From NCBI GenBank assembly GCA_910577885.1, contig CAJTNK010000025.1:1-21950 (forward strand): a DNA stretch of 21,950 nucleotides, given 5' to 3'. The stretch comes from an uncultured Rikenella sp. (lineage in GTDB: Bacteria > Bacteroidota > Bacteroidia > Bacteroidales > Rikenellaceae). Shown here one piece after another: positions 1 to 8,365 of the stretch. How positions within the stretch are numbered: the first letter of the stretch is position 1; each line of letters opens with the position of its first letter. Position numbers and translations under genes: made by a program. The notes under the pieces were generated by a model. It saw only the letters and a program-made list of their open reading frames with translations. It was not told where the DNA came from and did no database searches.

Positions 1-350
1 TTGCGTTCCCCGCTGGCGGCGACTCGCTTTTTCTCCGCCGTCAGGCCCGGTTCGAGTGCCGAGCGGCATCCCTATTCCAGGAGGCACGCAACGGAAACCG
101 CGCCCACCGGGCGTTTTGCTGGCCTGTCGGGCGAGAAAAACAGCCTTTGTCCGCGCGCCTGGGAAATCCTGTTTGAACAACTAACGTAGTTCAAACGTAT
201 TTCCCTCTTAAGGCTTGGCGCGCGGAATCTTGAGAGAACTGCGCTCAGGCCGCGCGGGCCGCCCTTACGCCGGGCAGGCGCGCCCAAAGGGCGTTTTACT
301 GGGTTCTTCTTCGCAAAAACTTTTCGCCCGGCAAGACCGCGGCACCCCCG
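1..350. repeat. GC-rich palindromic repeat debris
   Basis: No convincing gene lies in the first 384 bases. The stretch contains pieces that recur near 8560-8790: TTCGAGTGCCGAGCGGCA at 51-68 (again at 8697-8714), and two versions of GCGCCCAnnGGGCGTnTTnnTGG (about 106-122 and 270-292; again near 8636-8660). A small inverted repeat, GTTTGAAC at 171-178 and GTTCAAAC at 189-196, is also present. I read this as fragments of a dispersed intergenic repeat. No terminal repeats, transposase or duplicated target site can be defined. Confidence 0.55.
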
Positions 351-384
351 AACAAACAACAAAAACGTTAAAACACTTATCGAA

Positions 385-579
385 ATGGCTTATAACAAAA
401 AAGGATACTACAAACGGGCCAAGGCCTTGCAGGAGCTCACGGCCCAACACTACGAACCCGAACGACACGACAGATGTTACAAATGGGTGTGGCGGAAGTA
501 TGTCTATCCGCAGTTCGGGATCTGTTATCACAGTTATCTGCGTTACCTGCACACGGTCGTGCCGGCCGAAGCCAACTAA
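385..579 (+). CDS. small conserved-looking basic protein, function unknown
   Basis: This is a 64-aa basic, aromatic-rich protein. It has a run of Tyr/Trp/Cys residues in its second half (RCYKWVWRKYVYPQFGICYH). From memory, similar short proteins with an HYEPxRxDRCYK segment occur in Bacteroidales prophages and mobile regions, so a phage or mobile-element origin is my inference. The composition looks coding: it is ordered, has few low-complexity residues and differs in character from the repeat debris upstream. There is no Shine-Dalgarno, which is normal for the phylum. It faces the Sel1 gene convergently, with a strong hairpin between them. Function is not known to me. Confidence 0.6.
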   Translation: MAYNKKGYYKRAKALQELTAQHYEPERHDRCYKWVWRKYVYPQFGICYHSYLRYLHTVVPAEAN

Positions 580-628
580 CCGCAAGGACTTTCGGCCGTT
601 CGGGTTGCGGCGACCGTGCTTATGACAA

Positions 629-670
629 GACGCCCGGCCTGGTTCTCCTCTCAGAACCAGACCGGGCGTC
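629..670. terminator. hairpin between convergent genes
   Basis: GACGCCCGG (629-637) pairs with CCGGGCGTC (662-670), and TGGTTCT (640-646) pairs with AGAACCA (653-659), around a short loop. It sits between two convergent genes. Neither side carries a long T tract, so it is a likely but not classical bidirectional terminator. Confidence 0.6.
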
Positions 671-707
671 GTCCGTTTGCCTCCGAGCCGACAGGCTCAG
701 CCCCGCG

Positions 708-1343
708 CTACTTCTGCAGCTCCCGGAGCCGATCGGCCGCCTCGGTCACCCCCTGTTCCGCCGCCCGACCGTACCATTTGGCCGCCTCTTCGCGACTGGC
801 CTCGACGCCCTTTCCCTCCTCGTAGCACACCCCGAGGTGATAAGCCGCCTGCGCATCCCCCTCTTTGGCCGCATACTGGAAGTACCAAGCCGCCTCTTTG
901 AGATCCTGTTTCGTACCCCAGCCGTTCAGCAGACACAGAGCCCGACAGCGCGCCACCTCCGGCGAGCAGTCGCAGTCCCGGCAGAGACACATGTAAGCGT
1001 TGTCGTAGTCTTGTTCGACTCCGCGACCCTCGAAAAAGCAGACTCCTAACTGTTGGGTACAGAGTATGTTGTCGACCGCCGCACCCCGTTCGTAACAAAC
1101 AACCGCTTTGTTGTCGTCCTGTTCCATGCCGTTCGTCCCGTGGCGGTAGCTGTCGCCCAGCGCCACCAACGCCCGATCGGAATCCATTCTTTCACCTTCT
1201 TCCTCGATCCGGTGAAGCTCCTCGCGGATCTTCCAGAAACCGTCGTTGAAGAATTTCTGATCGGGCATCCCCGGACCCATAATCATCATCATACTCATCT
1301 CATCGATCACCCGTTCGATCAACTCGTCCTTCTCTTTAAGCAT
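708..1343 (-). CDS. Sel1-repeat (SLR/TPR-like) protein
   Basis: This 211-aa protein is built from about four Sel1-like repeats, helix-turn-helix solenoid units that usually mediate protein-protein contacts. The repeats lie at roughly residues 58-92, 94-128, 130-162 and 164-200. Each carries the typical pattern LGxxxxxGxGVxxDxxxAxxxxxxAA; the best examples are LGVCFFEGRGVEQDYDNAY and LGVCYEEGKGVEASREEAA. The N-terminus is a charged helix followed by a Met-rich stretch (MSMMMIMGPGM). No signal peptide or membrane segment is visible, so it is probably cytoplasmic. It starts 40 bases after the ychF stop on the same strand and is plausibly co-transcribed with it. The binding partner is unknown. 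Confidence 0.85.
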   Translation of the reverse strand: MLKEKDELIERVIDEMSMMMIMGPGMPDQKFFNDGFWKIREELHRIEEEGERMDSDRALVALGDSYRHGTNGMEQDDNKAVVCYERGAAVDNILCTQQLGVCFFEGRGVEQDYDNAYMCLCRDCDCSPEVARCRALCLLNGWGTKQDLKEAAWYFQYAAKEGDAQAAYHLGVCYEEGKGVEASREEAAKWYGRAAEQGVTEAADRLRELQK

Positions 1344-1383
1344 AACTGTAAGATTTTAAAGTGTTTGTCGCCCTCTAACCCCG

Positions 1384-2487
1384 TCAGACATTGAACAGGA
1401 AGTGCATGATATCGCCGTCCTGCACCACATACTCCTTGCCTTCGACGCCGATTTTACCGGCCTCGCGACAAGCCTTCTCGGAACCCAACGCCACGTAGTC
1501 CGCATACTTGATGACCTCGGCCCGGATGAAACCCCGCTCGAAGTCCGTGTGGATGATCCCCGCCGCCTGAGGCGCCTTGGTCCCCCGGCCGTAGGTCCAG
1601 GCGCGTGTCTCGTCCGGCCCGGTGGTGAAGTAGGTCTCCAGGTTCAGCAAGGCATACGCCGCCCGGATCAGTCTGGAAACCCCCGACTCCTCCAACCCGA
1701 GGTCCGAGAGGAACATCTGCCGCTCGTCGTAACTCTCCAGCTCGGCGATATCGGCCTCCGTAGCCGCCGCCACGATCAGCATCTGCGCCCCCTCGTCCGC
1801 AATCGCCTCGGCCACGGCGCGCGTATGGTCGTTGCCCGTGGAAGCCGAAGCCTCGTCCACGTTGCAGACGTACAACACCGGCTTCGAAGTCAACAGACAG
1901 AGGTCGGCCACCAACTTCTCGTCCTCCCGGTTGTCGAGCGTCACGGTCCGGGCCGAACGGCCCTGCTCCAACGCCTCCTTATAACGTATCAAAATCTCGT
2001 ACAACCGCTTGGCCCCCTTGTCTCCGCCGCTCTGGGCCTGTTTCTGGACCTTCCCCAAACGGCTCTCGACCGTCTCCAAATCTTTGAGCTGCAACTCCGT
2101 ATCGATAATGCCCTTGTCCCGCACCGGATCCACCGACCCGTCCACATGCGTGATATTCCCGTTCTCGAAACAACGCAACACGTGAATAATCGCATCCGTC
2201 TCGCGAATATTGGCCAAAAACTTGTTCCCCAGCCCCTCGCCCCGCGAAGCCCCCTTCACCAACCCGGCGATGTCCACGATCTCGATCGTCGTCGGTACCA
2301 CCCGCTTCGGATTGTCGATCTCCACCAACCGGTTGAGACGCTCGTCCGGCACCGTTATCACCCCGACATTCGGCTCGATGGTGCAAAACGGAAAATTCGC
2401 CGCCTGGGCCTTCGCGTTCGACAAACAATTGAACAGCGTCGACTTGCCCACGTTCGGCAATCCCACAATCCCACATTGAAGTGCCAT
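1384..2487 (-). CDS. ychF: redox-regulated ATPase YchF (OLA1 family)
   Basis: YchF is a universally conserved Obg-superfamily P-loop NTPase that prefers ATP. It binds ribosomes and has been linked to translation quality and oxidative-stress responses. At 367 aa the protein has the usual family length. Visible motifs: the P-loop GLPNVGKST at residues 9-17; the family signature NFPFCTIEPNVG at 31-42; the Walker B/G3 region DIAGLVKGAS from 72; and NVDE at 209-212, where GTPases have NKxD, the change that goes with ATP specificity. A coiled-coil helical insert lies at about 130-185 and a TGS domain occupies roughly the last 85 residues. The start is fixed by the canonical MALQCGIVGLPNVGKS N-terminus. 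A TATCTTTG -7 box lies 40 bases upstream. Confidence 0.97.
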   Translation of the reverse strand: MALQCGIVGLPNVGKSTLFNCLSNAKAQAANFPFCTIEPNVGVITVPDERLNRLVEIDNPKRVVPTTIEIVDIAGLVKGASRGEGLGNKFLANIRETDAIIHVLRCFENGNITHVDGSVDPVRDKGIIDTELQLKDLETVESRLGKVQKQAQSGGDKGAKRLYEILIRYKEALEQGRSARTVTLDNREDEKLVADLCLLTSKPVLYVCNVDEASASTGNDHTRAVAEAIADEGAQMLIVAAATEADIAELESYDERQMFLSDLGLEESGVSRLIRAAYALLNLETYFTTGPDETRAWTYGRGTKAPQAAGIIHTDFERGFIRAEVIKYADYVALGSEKACREAGKIGVEGKEYVVQDGDIMHFLFNV

Positions 2488-2526
2488 AATCTAAATTCCT
2501 CTTTGATATACTTGTTCCAAATTCCC

Positions 2527-2534
2527 CAAAGATA
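2527..2534 (-). promoter_or_regulatory. candidate -7 box for ychF
   Basis: On the minus strand this reads TATCTTTG, a perfect match to the Bacteroidota -7 consensus TAnnTTTG, 40 bases before the ychF start. I find no clear TTTG -33 element at the right spacing. Confidence 0.55.
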
Positions 2535-2591
2535 AAGCTATTTTCTCGTACTTCTTTGGATTCAAAAATTATTCTTGGATGACAACGGGAG

Positions 2592-2853
2592 GGTACCGTA
2601 CCTTTTCTGAAGAAAAGGTACCCAAAAGACTTCCGAGGATGCTCACGCATCCTAACTCTATCTCGGTACAGTGTCTGCCGGCTGTGGGCTGGGGATTCTT
2701 CCGGGGGCGCAAGGGTTACCCTCGCATTATGCGCCCCCGGAAGAATCCCCAGCCCACGAACGAGCAAAGAGCCTTGTGACCCGAATGGCTTTAAAGTGCG
2801 AAGCACTTTCGAAAGTTTTTCTGGTTCTCTTTGTTCACAAAGAGAACAGTTCC
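2592..2853 (-). repeat. nested-palindrome TIR element, copy A
   Basis: This is an intergenic element of about 262 bp, inverted relative to copies B (13404-13669) and C (16380-16780). Hairpins in plus-strand order are: GTACCTTTTC 2598-2607 with 2612-2621 (loop TGAA); AGGATGC 2636-2642 with 2647-2653 (loop TCAC, or GTGA on the other strand); a perfect 27-bp stem 2684-2710 with 2731-2757 (20-base loop); AAAGTGC 2793-2799 with 2803-2809; and GTTCTCTTTG 2824-2833 with 2838-2847 (loop TTCA). The two ends are related as imperfect inverted repeats. It lies between the divergent ychF and beta-mannosidase genes, just outside both -7 boxes. No coding potential is seen. Confidence 0.85.
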
Positions 2854-2912
2854 AGCCGGTTCTCGCCAAAGAACAAATCTTTAAACACAAAGGCATAGCG
2901 GGAAAAAAGTGT

Positions 2913-2920
2913 TATCTTTG
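2913..2920 (+). promoter_or_regulatory. candidate -7 box for the beta-mannosidase
   Basis: TATCTTTG matches the Bacteroidota -7 consensus exactly and ends 22 bases before the ATG. No clear -33 TTTG is seen. Confidence 0.55.
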
Positions 2921-2942
2921 AGAAGTTGAAAATCAGAGTATC

Positions 2943-5648
2943 ATGAAGCGAAGTTATTATGTAGAGTTATTTGTGGCGGGGTTGTTGAGTGTGAGTTGCG
3001 GATCGGGGGGTGTGGCGGAGCTGGTGGGGGAGGAGCCGGCGCGGCATCGGCAGACGTTGGTGGACGGGTGGTCGTTCCGCGAGGCGGAGGGGGACAGTAC
3101 GGCCGCGGTGCAGCAGCGGGCGGTGAGTGACTGGCTGCCGGCGACGGTGCCGGGGGTGGTGCACACCGATTTGTTGAACCACGGGTTGATACCCGAGCCG
3201 TTCGGGGGGGCCACCGAGCCGGAGTTGCAGTGGATCGGCGAACGGACTTGGGAATACCGGACCCGGTTCACGCCCGAGGCCGCGATTACGGAGCAGGAGG
3301 TACAGGAGCTGGTGTTCAAGGGGTTGGATACTTATGCCGAGGTGTACCTCAACGACTCGTTGGTGTTGGGAGGGGCCGATAATATGTTCGTCGAGTGGCG
3401 GATTCCGGTGGCGGGGGTGTTGAAGGCGGACACTGTCAACACCTTGCGTGTCGTGTTCCATCCGGCGTATGCCACGGCCTTGCCGGAGGCACAGGCTTGG
3501 CCCGTCCGGCTGCCCAACGACAACGACAAGGGGGAGTGGAAAACCAGCGTCTTTACGCGCAAGGCACCCTACCACTTCGGTTGGGACTGGGGACCGAGGT
3601 ACCTGACGATGGGGGTTTGGAGGCCGGTCTACCTGGATGCCTACTCGACGGCGGCGATCGATGACGTGCAGTTTGTGCGGGGGGCGAGGCAGGACTCGCT
3701 GCGGGGAGAGTTTACGGCGCGGGTGACGCTGCGCGGCGCAGGAGCGGAGGCGCAAACCCCGGTGCGGGTGATCGTGGCGGATTCGGCGGCCGGGCACGTT
3801 TACGGACGGGCAGATATCCTGCTGGGTGCTGCCGGAGAGGCGGAAACCACGGTCGACATTCCGTTCGCCATCGAACGGCCGAAGCTCTGGTGGCCGAATG
3901 GTCTCGGGGCGGCGAATCTCCATACGGTGCGGACCTTCGTGACGGATCGAACGGGACGGCTGTTGGACTGCGACACGCAGCGGATCGGGGTGCGGACCAT
4001 CGCCTTGGTGCAGGAACCGGACAGCGTGGGAGAGGGCGAGAGCTTCCAGTTCTACGTGAACGGCGAGCCGTGCTTCATCAAGGGGGCCAATTATATTCCG
4101 CAGGACGTGTTCCTGCCGCGGGTCGACACGGCTCGTTACGAGGCGTTGGTGGAGACGGCGGCGGAGTCCAATATGAACATGCTGCGCGTATGGGGCGGCG
4201 GGATCTATGAAGAGGACTTGTTCTACGACCTCTGCGACCGGCAGGGGATCATGGTGTGGGAGGATTTCATGTTCGCCTGCGCTTTCTTCCCGTGGGACTC
4301 GGCTTTCCTCGACAACGTGCGGAGCGAGGCGGTCTACAACGTGCGGCGCCTCAGGAACCACCCGTCGCTGGCCATCTGGTGCGGCAACAACGAAATCGAC
4401 GAGGCGTGGTACCATTGGGGGTATCAGGGGGTGTACGGATGGGACTCCGTCCGGCAGGCGCAAATCAAACACGGCATCGACACCTTGTTCCGGGGCGTGC
4501 TGGCCGACGTAGTGGCCGCGGAGGATCCGGGGAGGCCTTATCACCCCAGTTCGCCGATGTACGGACGGGGGAATCCGATGAGCCGGATCAAGGGGGATGT
4601 CCATTACTGGGGCGTTTTCCATGACGAAGAGCCTTTCTCGGTCTACAAGGACAAGCCGGGGAGGTTCAGCAACGAATACGGCTTCGTGTCGCTGCCGTGC
4701 TACGACACCTACCGCGAATATTTCCGGCCGGACGAGCTGTGGCTCTACTCGCCGGCCATGATCCTGCACCAGAAGACCCCGAAGGGGTACAGGCTGCTGG
4801 AAGAGTACATGGCACGCGACCTGCCGCTCTTGAAGGACGACTTCCGGACCTACGTTTACCTCTCGCAACTGATTCAGGCCGAGGGGATTCGGATCGCCAT
4901 GGAGGGGCAGCGAAGCAAACGCCCGTTCAACCAGGGGACGATGTACTGGCAGTTGAACGACTGTTATCCGGCGATCTCGTGGAGCTCGATGGACAGCCGC
5001 TATCGGTGGAAGGCGCTGCAATACTACGCACGGCGAAGCTTTGCGCCGACCTTGCTGTCGTTCGAGCGGGTGGACTCCACGCGGACGGCGGTGCTGTGGG
5101 GGATCACCGACCGACGCACACGGCAGCAAGGAGAGGTGTCGCTGCGGTTGATGGATTTCGGCGGCCGGGTGCTGTGGGATTCGGTGATGCGGGCCGACGT
5201 GGAGGCCAATGCCAACCGGGAGCTGTTGCGGAGGGCGGATGACGAGCTGCTCGGCGGGCACGACCCGAAGAGCGTGTACCTGGTGGCCGACGGGGTGATC
5301 GGCGGGGACACGCTGCGGACCATCTACTGGTTCGTGCCGCTCAAAGAGCTGGCTTTGCCGGCGGCGGATTATGCGGTTTCTTACCGGCAGGTGGGGCCGC
5401 GGTCGGTGGAGGCGACGCTGACGGCCCGGAACCTGCTCAAGTCGGTGCTGTTCGAAGCCGAGGCGTTGCAGGACAATCCGTCGGACGCCTACTTCGACCT
5501 GCTGCCGGGCGAGACACGGACCGTGGTGCTGAACTTCACGGAGGAGATTCCGGCAGGCGGGGTCGAGGGGCTGGGGATTTCGCTGCGGACGCTCAACGAC
5601 CTCGCGGGGCGGCCTTCCGAGCGGCCTGTGACCCGAAACGTGCAGTGA
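2943..5648 (+). CDS. GH2 beta-mannosidase, lipoprotein
   Basis: This 901-aa glycoside hydrolase family 2 enzyme probably removes terminal beta-mannose from the non-reducing end of mannans or N-glycan cores (EC 3.2.1.25). A lipoprotein signal ends at LLSVSC (Cys19), so it is an envelope protein. Order of parts: N-terminal jelly-roll sugar-binding domain at about 35-200 (WEYRTRF, FHFGWDWGPR type motifs); immunoglobulin-like GH2 domain at about 210-320; TIM barrel from about 330 (WWPNGLG, then NMLRVWGGGIYE); C-terminal beta domains. The predicted acid/base is Glu484 in WCGNNEIDE and the predicted nucleophile is Glu578 in FSNEYGF, which puts it in the mannosidase rather than galactosidase branch of GH2. 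No susC/susD or other carbohydrate genes adjoin it, so it stands alone. Exact substrate is not readable from sequence. Confidence 0.93.
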   Translation: MKRSYYVELFVAGLLSVSCGSGGVAELVGEEPARHRQTLVDGWSFREAEGDSTAAVQQRAVSDWLPATVPGVVHTDLLNHGLIPEPFGGATEPELQWIGERTWEYRTRFTPEAAITEQEVQELVFKGLDTYAEVYLNDSLVLGGADNMFVEWRIPVAGVLKADTVNTLRVVFHPAYATALPEAQAWPVRLPNDNDKGEWKTSVFTRKAPYHFGWDWGPRYLTMGVWRPVYLDAYSTAAIDDVQFVRGARQDSLRGEFTARVTLRGAGAEAQTPVRVIVADSAAGHVYGRADILLGAAGEAETTVDIPFAIERPKLWWPNGLGAANLHTVRTFVTDRTGRLLDCDTQRIGVRTIALVQEPDSVGEGESFQFYVNGEPCFIKGANYIPQDVFLPRVDTARYEALVETAAESNMNMLRVWGGGIYEEDLFYDLCDRQGIMVWEDFMFACAFFPWDSAFLDNVRSEAVYNVRRLRNHPSLAIWCGNNEIDEAWYHWGYQGVYGWDSVRQAQIKHGIDTLFRGVLADVVAAEDPGRPYHPSSPMYGRGNPMSRIKGDVHYWGVFHDEEPFSVYKDKPGRFSNEYGFVSLPCYDTYREYFRPDELWLYSPAMILHQKTPKGYRLLEEYMARDLPLLKDDFRTYVYLSQLIQAEGIRIAMEGQRSKRPFNQGTMYWQLNDCYPAISWSSMDSRYRWKALQYYARRSFAPTLLSFERVDSTRTAVLWGITDRRTRQQGEVSLRLMDFGGRVLWDSVMRADVEANANRELLRRADDELLGGHDPKSVYLVADGVIGGDTLRTIYWFVPLKELALPAADYAVSYRQVGPRSVEATLTARNLLKSVLFEAEALQDNPSDAYFDLLPGETRTVVLNFTEEIPAGGVEGLGISLRTLNDLAGRPSERPVTRNVQ

Positions 5649-5678
5649 CCCCGAGCGGGGGAGGACGCGAGAGGCAAT

Positions 5679-5737
5679 AAAAAAACGGTGCCGGAGACGC
5701 TCTTATGAGAAAGAGCGTCTCCGGCACCGCCGTTTTT
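5679..5737. terminator. strong bidirectional intrinsic terminator
   Basis: A perfect 19-bp stem is formed by 5686-5704 (CGGTGCCGGAGACGCTCTT) and 5711-5729, with loop ATGAGA. It is followed by CCGTTTTT on the plus strand and by a T-rich run on the minus strand. It ends the beta-mannosidase transcript and the minus-strand phage transcript, which meet here. Confidence 0.9.
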
Positions 5738-5854
5738 CTACCGTTCCGTCGTCTCGTCGGGTGCTGGCTCCGATTCGGAAGAAGAAAGTATAATTTGAGA
5801 TGTCTTCAACCGGTCTTCAATGAAACTTAAAACTGTACGTTTCGCGATTGACAT
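5738..5854 (-). CDS. 38-aa micro-ORF coupled to the 56-aa gene
   Basis: This reading frame starts at the ATG of a TGATG overlap with the upstream 56-aa gene and stops right at the terminator. The product begins MSIAKRTVLSFIEDRLK and ends in an acidic, Ser/Glu/Pro-rich tail (SSSESEPAPDETTER). It has no recognisable domain. The stop-start overlap and the fit between terminator and stop favour a real gene, but at this size chance is possible. Confidence 0.4.
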   Translation of the reverse strand: MSIAKRTVLSFIEDRLKTSQIILSSSESEPAPDETTER

Positions 5855-6024
5855 CACGACATAACATCCGATTCTTCCACTTCTTCCATTTCGGTTGTTT
5901 CTGGCTTTGCCAGTTCGGCGCGGATGCGGTCTTTGGCGGCGATCCACTCGGCGAACTCGGTGTATTCCGGGTGGTTTCGGGCGAAGGCCTCCAACGCGTC
6001 GTAGAGCAGTTCATCGGTCTGCAT
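5854..6024 (-). CDS. 56-aa acidic phage-like protein
   Basis: This short protein begins MQTDELLYDALEAFARNHPE, continues with EFAEWIAAKDRIRAELAK, and ends in an acidic tail (EMEEVEESDVMS). It is predicted mostly helical and soluble. Its ATG lies 11 bases before the tail-protein TGA in another frame, and its own TGA shares an A with the next ATG. Such overlaps are typical of phage late genes and suggest translational coupling. Codon use and amino-acid pattern (alternating hydrophobic positions) look coding. It probably belonged to the tail module of the prophage. I do not recognise a named family. Confidence 0.65.
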   Translation of the reverse strand: MQTDELLYDALEAFARNHPEYTEFAEWIAAKDRIRAELAKPETTEMEEVEESDVMS

Positions 6025-8365
6025 CTGATATTGAGCGTCCCGTTGCGCCCGAAGTTTTATCCAATTCTAACACATTGGCCGACCATGAATCTATCACTCG
6101 ATCTCCTACGTAGAAGTCGCCTATTTGGGCTCCTCGCCCTATTCTTAAATCCCCATTGTTACCCCATTGTATTTTTCCCCCGGCCAGCTGGCCCGAGCCG
6201 TCGTGACGAAGGATGATTCGGGCGAACGATTTCAGGGCGTCGCCGTAGGTGCCGCCGCCCCACAACAGGATGTTGTCCAAATTCGCAGCCAGACCTCCCG
6301 TCTCAACGCCGTCGGTCATCATCTTAATAAGAGATGTCAGTAATAGGCCGCCGTCGGCCAGGGTCTCGAAATGGTCGTCGTTTTTGAACGTTACGGGTCC
6401 GGTGATTGTTCCGTTGTCGAGGTCGATCACCAGGCGCCGAGCCGCATCCTGCAACTTCCCGGTGGTGATCGTACCGCCGGCGAGCTGCGTGAAACCGTGC
6501 GTGGTGTTGAAGACCCGCGCACCCTCGAACGGTGAACTGACGACACCCACCGGAAAGTGGTACCAACCCTCCACGGCTTCGACCTCGATCCGGTCGGTCG
6601 AGGCTACGTAAAATCCGTTGGTGCTCGTCCGGCTGCACCGTGCATACAGGTAATACGGGGCGTCGCTCTCGAGCGTCAGGCCGACACCGCCGAGTAGCCA
6701 AACGCCCTCGGTCGAGCCTTTGTAAACGGCGTGTTGCAGTTTCCCTTCGGTGGCTGTGAATCGGTGGGGATCGTTTGACGGATTAGCCGTAAAAACAGAG
6801 CTGGTGACGAACTGACCGGCATGGTTGCCGACCAGCAGCAGTTCGGTGCGGAGGGCGTCGATCATCCGGGTCAGCTCCTCGGCATCGCGCCAGGCCCGAC
6901 GCGAAAAGGCGCGTGCCTCGCGATAGACCGTATTGACTTCGTGGGTCACGTCCCGGATGTCGTTTTCGATCTTCTCGGCGTAGGAGGTGTAGACCGGTGT
7001 GTCGGAAAGCACCAGACTCAACCGGTCCGGATCCTGTAACGGGTAGCTCACCTCGCTCACACGGATCTCGATCGGAGCGGCCGTCTCGTCTTCCTCCTGC
7101 ACCAAAATCGTATCTCCGACCCCCACGCGGATCGACTCCCGACGCACGTAACGCGGGTCGATCTCCAACCGATAGGCGTAACGCTTCTCGCAACGCCGGT
7201 CGAGCTCCCGCTGCGTCGCCTCTTTCAGTTCGGCCTCGGCTTCGGCCACGTAGGACTGAGGCATGACGATCCCCAGCAGCACATACGGGTCGCCTGCCCG
7301 GGGTCGACGCGTGGCGGAGGGTAACACATAACCGTTGCTGTCCGAGACGTTGAATTGCAGCGTGCCGGTCGTCGGATCGTAATGCGTGATGGTGAAGCCC
7401 TCGCCGGTCAGCTCGCCGCCGGTGAACTTGATCTGCGCCTCCTCTTCGCCGAGGTGGTCGTTCAGGTCGAACGGCAACGACACCCGCACGCTCCAGGCGG
7501 CAGCCGCCTCGATGTCGTCCGGTTCAACAACCTCTTGAACAGTGGCATTACGCAGACGCGGATAAATATCGTCGAAGGTAACGACCTCTTCGCGGACGCC
7601 GTACTTGTTGGTGTTCTTCTCCAAGTATCGGTCGGCGAAAATGAGCGTGTCCGGTCGCGGATTGTCACTCCGGCGATAGTCGGCCGGTAGGTTCTCGGTG
7701 CTGCCGCGACCGTACAGGCGCGTGACGACTGAAGCGTTGGAGACCCCGATCTTCTCGAGGCTGTACAACCCCCTGCCGCGCCCGTAGCGGAACAGACCCA
7801 CGGCGGCCGACTCAAACCGACCGATACGAATCCGCAGGCCGTCGATCCGCCACTCGGTGTCGAACGCCTCGCAAATTTGAGTCAGGGCATCGAGGCAATA
7901 GGTATCCGAAAATTCGAGCAGCTGCGTGCCGTTCCCCTCTTCGATCTCCAGCTCGAACGACGGGTCGACCGCGCGAATCGAGCTCAGAAGGGCGTTCAAA
8001 TGCTCTCGCAGACCGCCGACATACGGAAACGAGGTCGACCCCTCGTCTTTGTGCAGGATGTGGGAGAGGAGATGGTACGGGGCATAAAAGACCAGGTTAT
8101 AGGTATACGCTCCGGAGGTCTGCTTGTAGTCCGGTTCTTCGGCCAGGGCGTAGCGCACGCCGCGCCACTCGATGGAATCGCCGACCCGCAGCGCGAGCGG
8201 CTCGGCCACCGTTATGTCATAACGAATGACCTGTTCGCCCATCAGCTTGAGGGTGCAGACACAACTGTCGTCGAGGGGCACCGCGCGGGAGCGGGCGATG
8301 CTGCGATCGCATAAGGCCTGGCGGTTGCAACCTGCATTGTCCGCGCGCTGGCGGAAATTAACCAA
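6011..8365 (-). CDS. phage tail/baseplate-type protein, 5'-truncated
   Basis: The open frame encodes 784 aa. It resembles the large tail-tip or baseplate proteins of Bacteroidales prophages: an N-terminal hub-like domain (about 34-110, with LMGEQVIRYDITVAEPLAL and YTYNLVFYAPYH), a middle beta-rich region (about 110-430), a helical, coiled-coil-like connector (about 455-505), and a C-terminal receptor-binding-like part. The native start seems lost. The only in-frame starts are TTG at 8365, inside a hairpin, and ATG at 8242, inside the conserved domain. Phage-like sequence begins near Val29 (8281), and bases 8282-8310 just upstream match a repeat at 21870-21901. I infer truncation by a rearrangement that fused repeat DNA to codon 29. 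The rest of the frame is intact, so the event may be recent. No other structural tail genes adjoin it. Confidence 0.75.
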   Translation of the reverse strand: MVNFRQRADNAGCNRQALCDRSIARSRAVPLDDSCVCTLKLMGEQVIRYDITVAEPLALRVGDSIEWRGVRYALAEEPDYKQTSGAYTYNLVFYAPYHLLSHILHKDEGSTSFPYVGGLREHLNALLSSIRAVDPSFELEIEEGNGTQLLEFSDTYCLDALTQICEAFDTEWRIDGLRIRIGRFESAAVGLFRYGRGRGLYSLEKIGVSNASVVTRLYGRGSTENLPADYRRSDNPRPDTLIFADRYLEKNTNKYGVREEVVTFDDIYPRLRNATVQEVVEPDDIEAAAAWSVRVSLPFDLNDHLGEEEAQIKFTGGELTGEGFTITHYDPTTGTLQFNVSDSNGYVLPSATRRPRAGDPYVLLGIVMPQSYVAEAEAELKEATQRELDRRCEKRYAYRLEIDPRYVRRESIRVGVGDTILVQEEDETAAPIEIRVSEVSYPLQDPDRLSLVLSDTPVYTSYAEKIENDIRDVTHEVNTVYREARAFSRRAWRDAEELTRMIDALRTELLLVGNHAGQFVTSSVFTANPSNDPHRFTATEGKLQHAVYKGSTEGVWLLGGVGLTLESDAPYYLYARCSRTSTNGFYVASTDRIEVEAVEGWYHFPVGVVSSPFEGARVFNTTHGFTQLAGGTITTGKLQDAARRLVIDLDNGTITGPVTFKNDDHFETLADGGLLLTSLIKMMTDGVETGGLAANLDNILLWGGGTYGDALKSFARIILRHDGSGQLAGGKIQWGNNGDLRIGRGAQIGDFYVGDRVIDSWSANVLELDKTSGATGRSISDADR

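Noticed and set aside
1402..2535. 377-aa open frame antisense to ychF
   Set aside because: Shadow of a certain gene; composition dominated by Arg, Leu and His.
2967..5261. 764-aa open frame antisense to the beta-mannosidase
   Set aside because: His/Pro/Arg-rich translation typical of a GC-rich shadow; the plus strand encodes a complete GH2 enzyme with catalytic residues.
6011..8365. Tail protein as target of a diversity-generating retroelement
   Set aside because: No reverse transcriptase or template/variable repeat pair is visible in the window.
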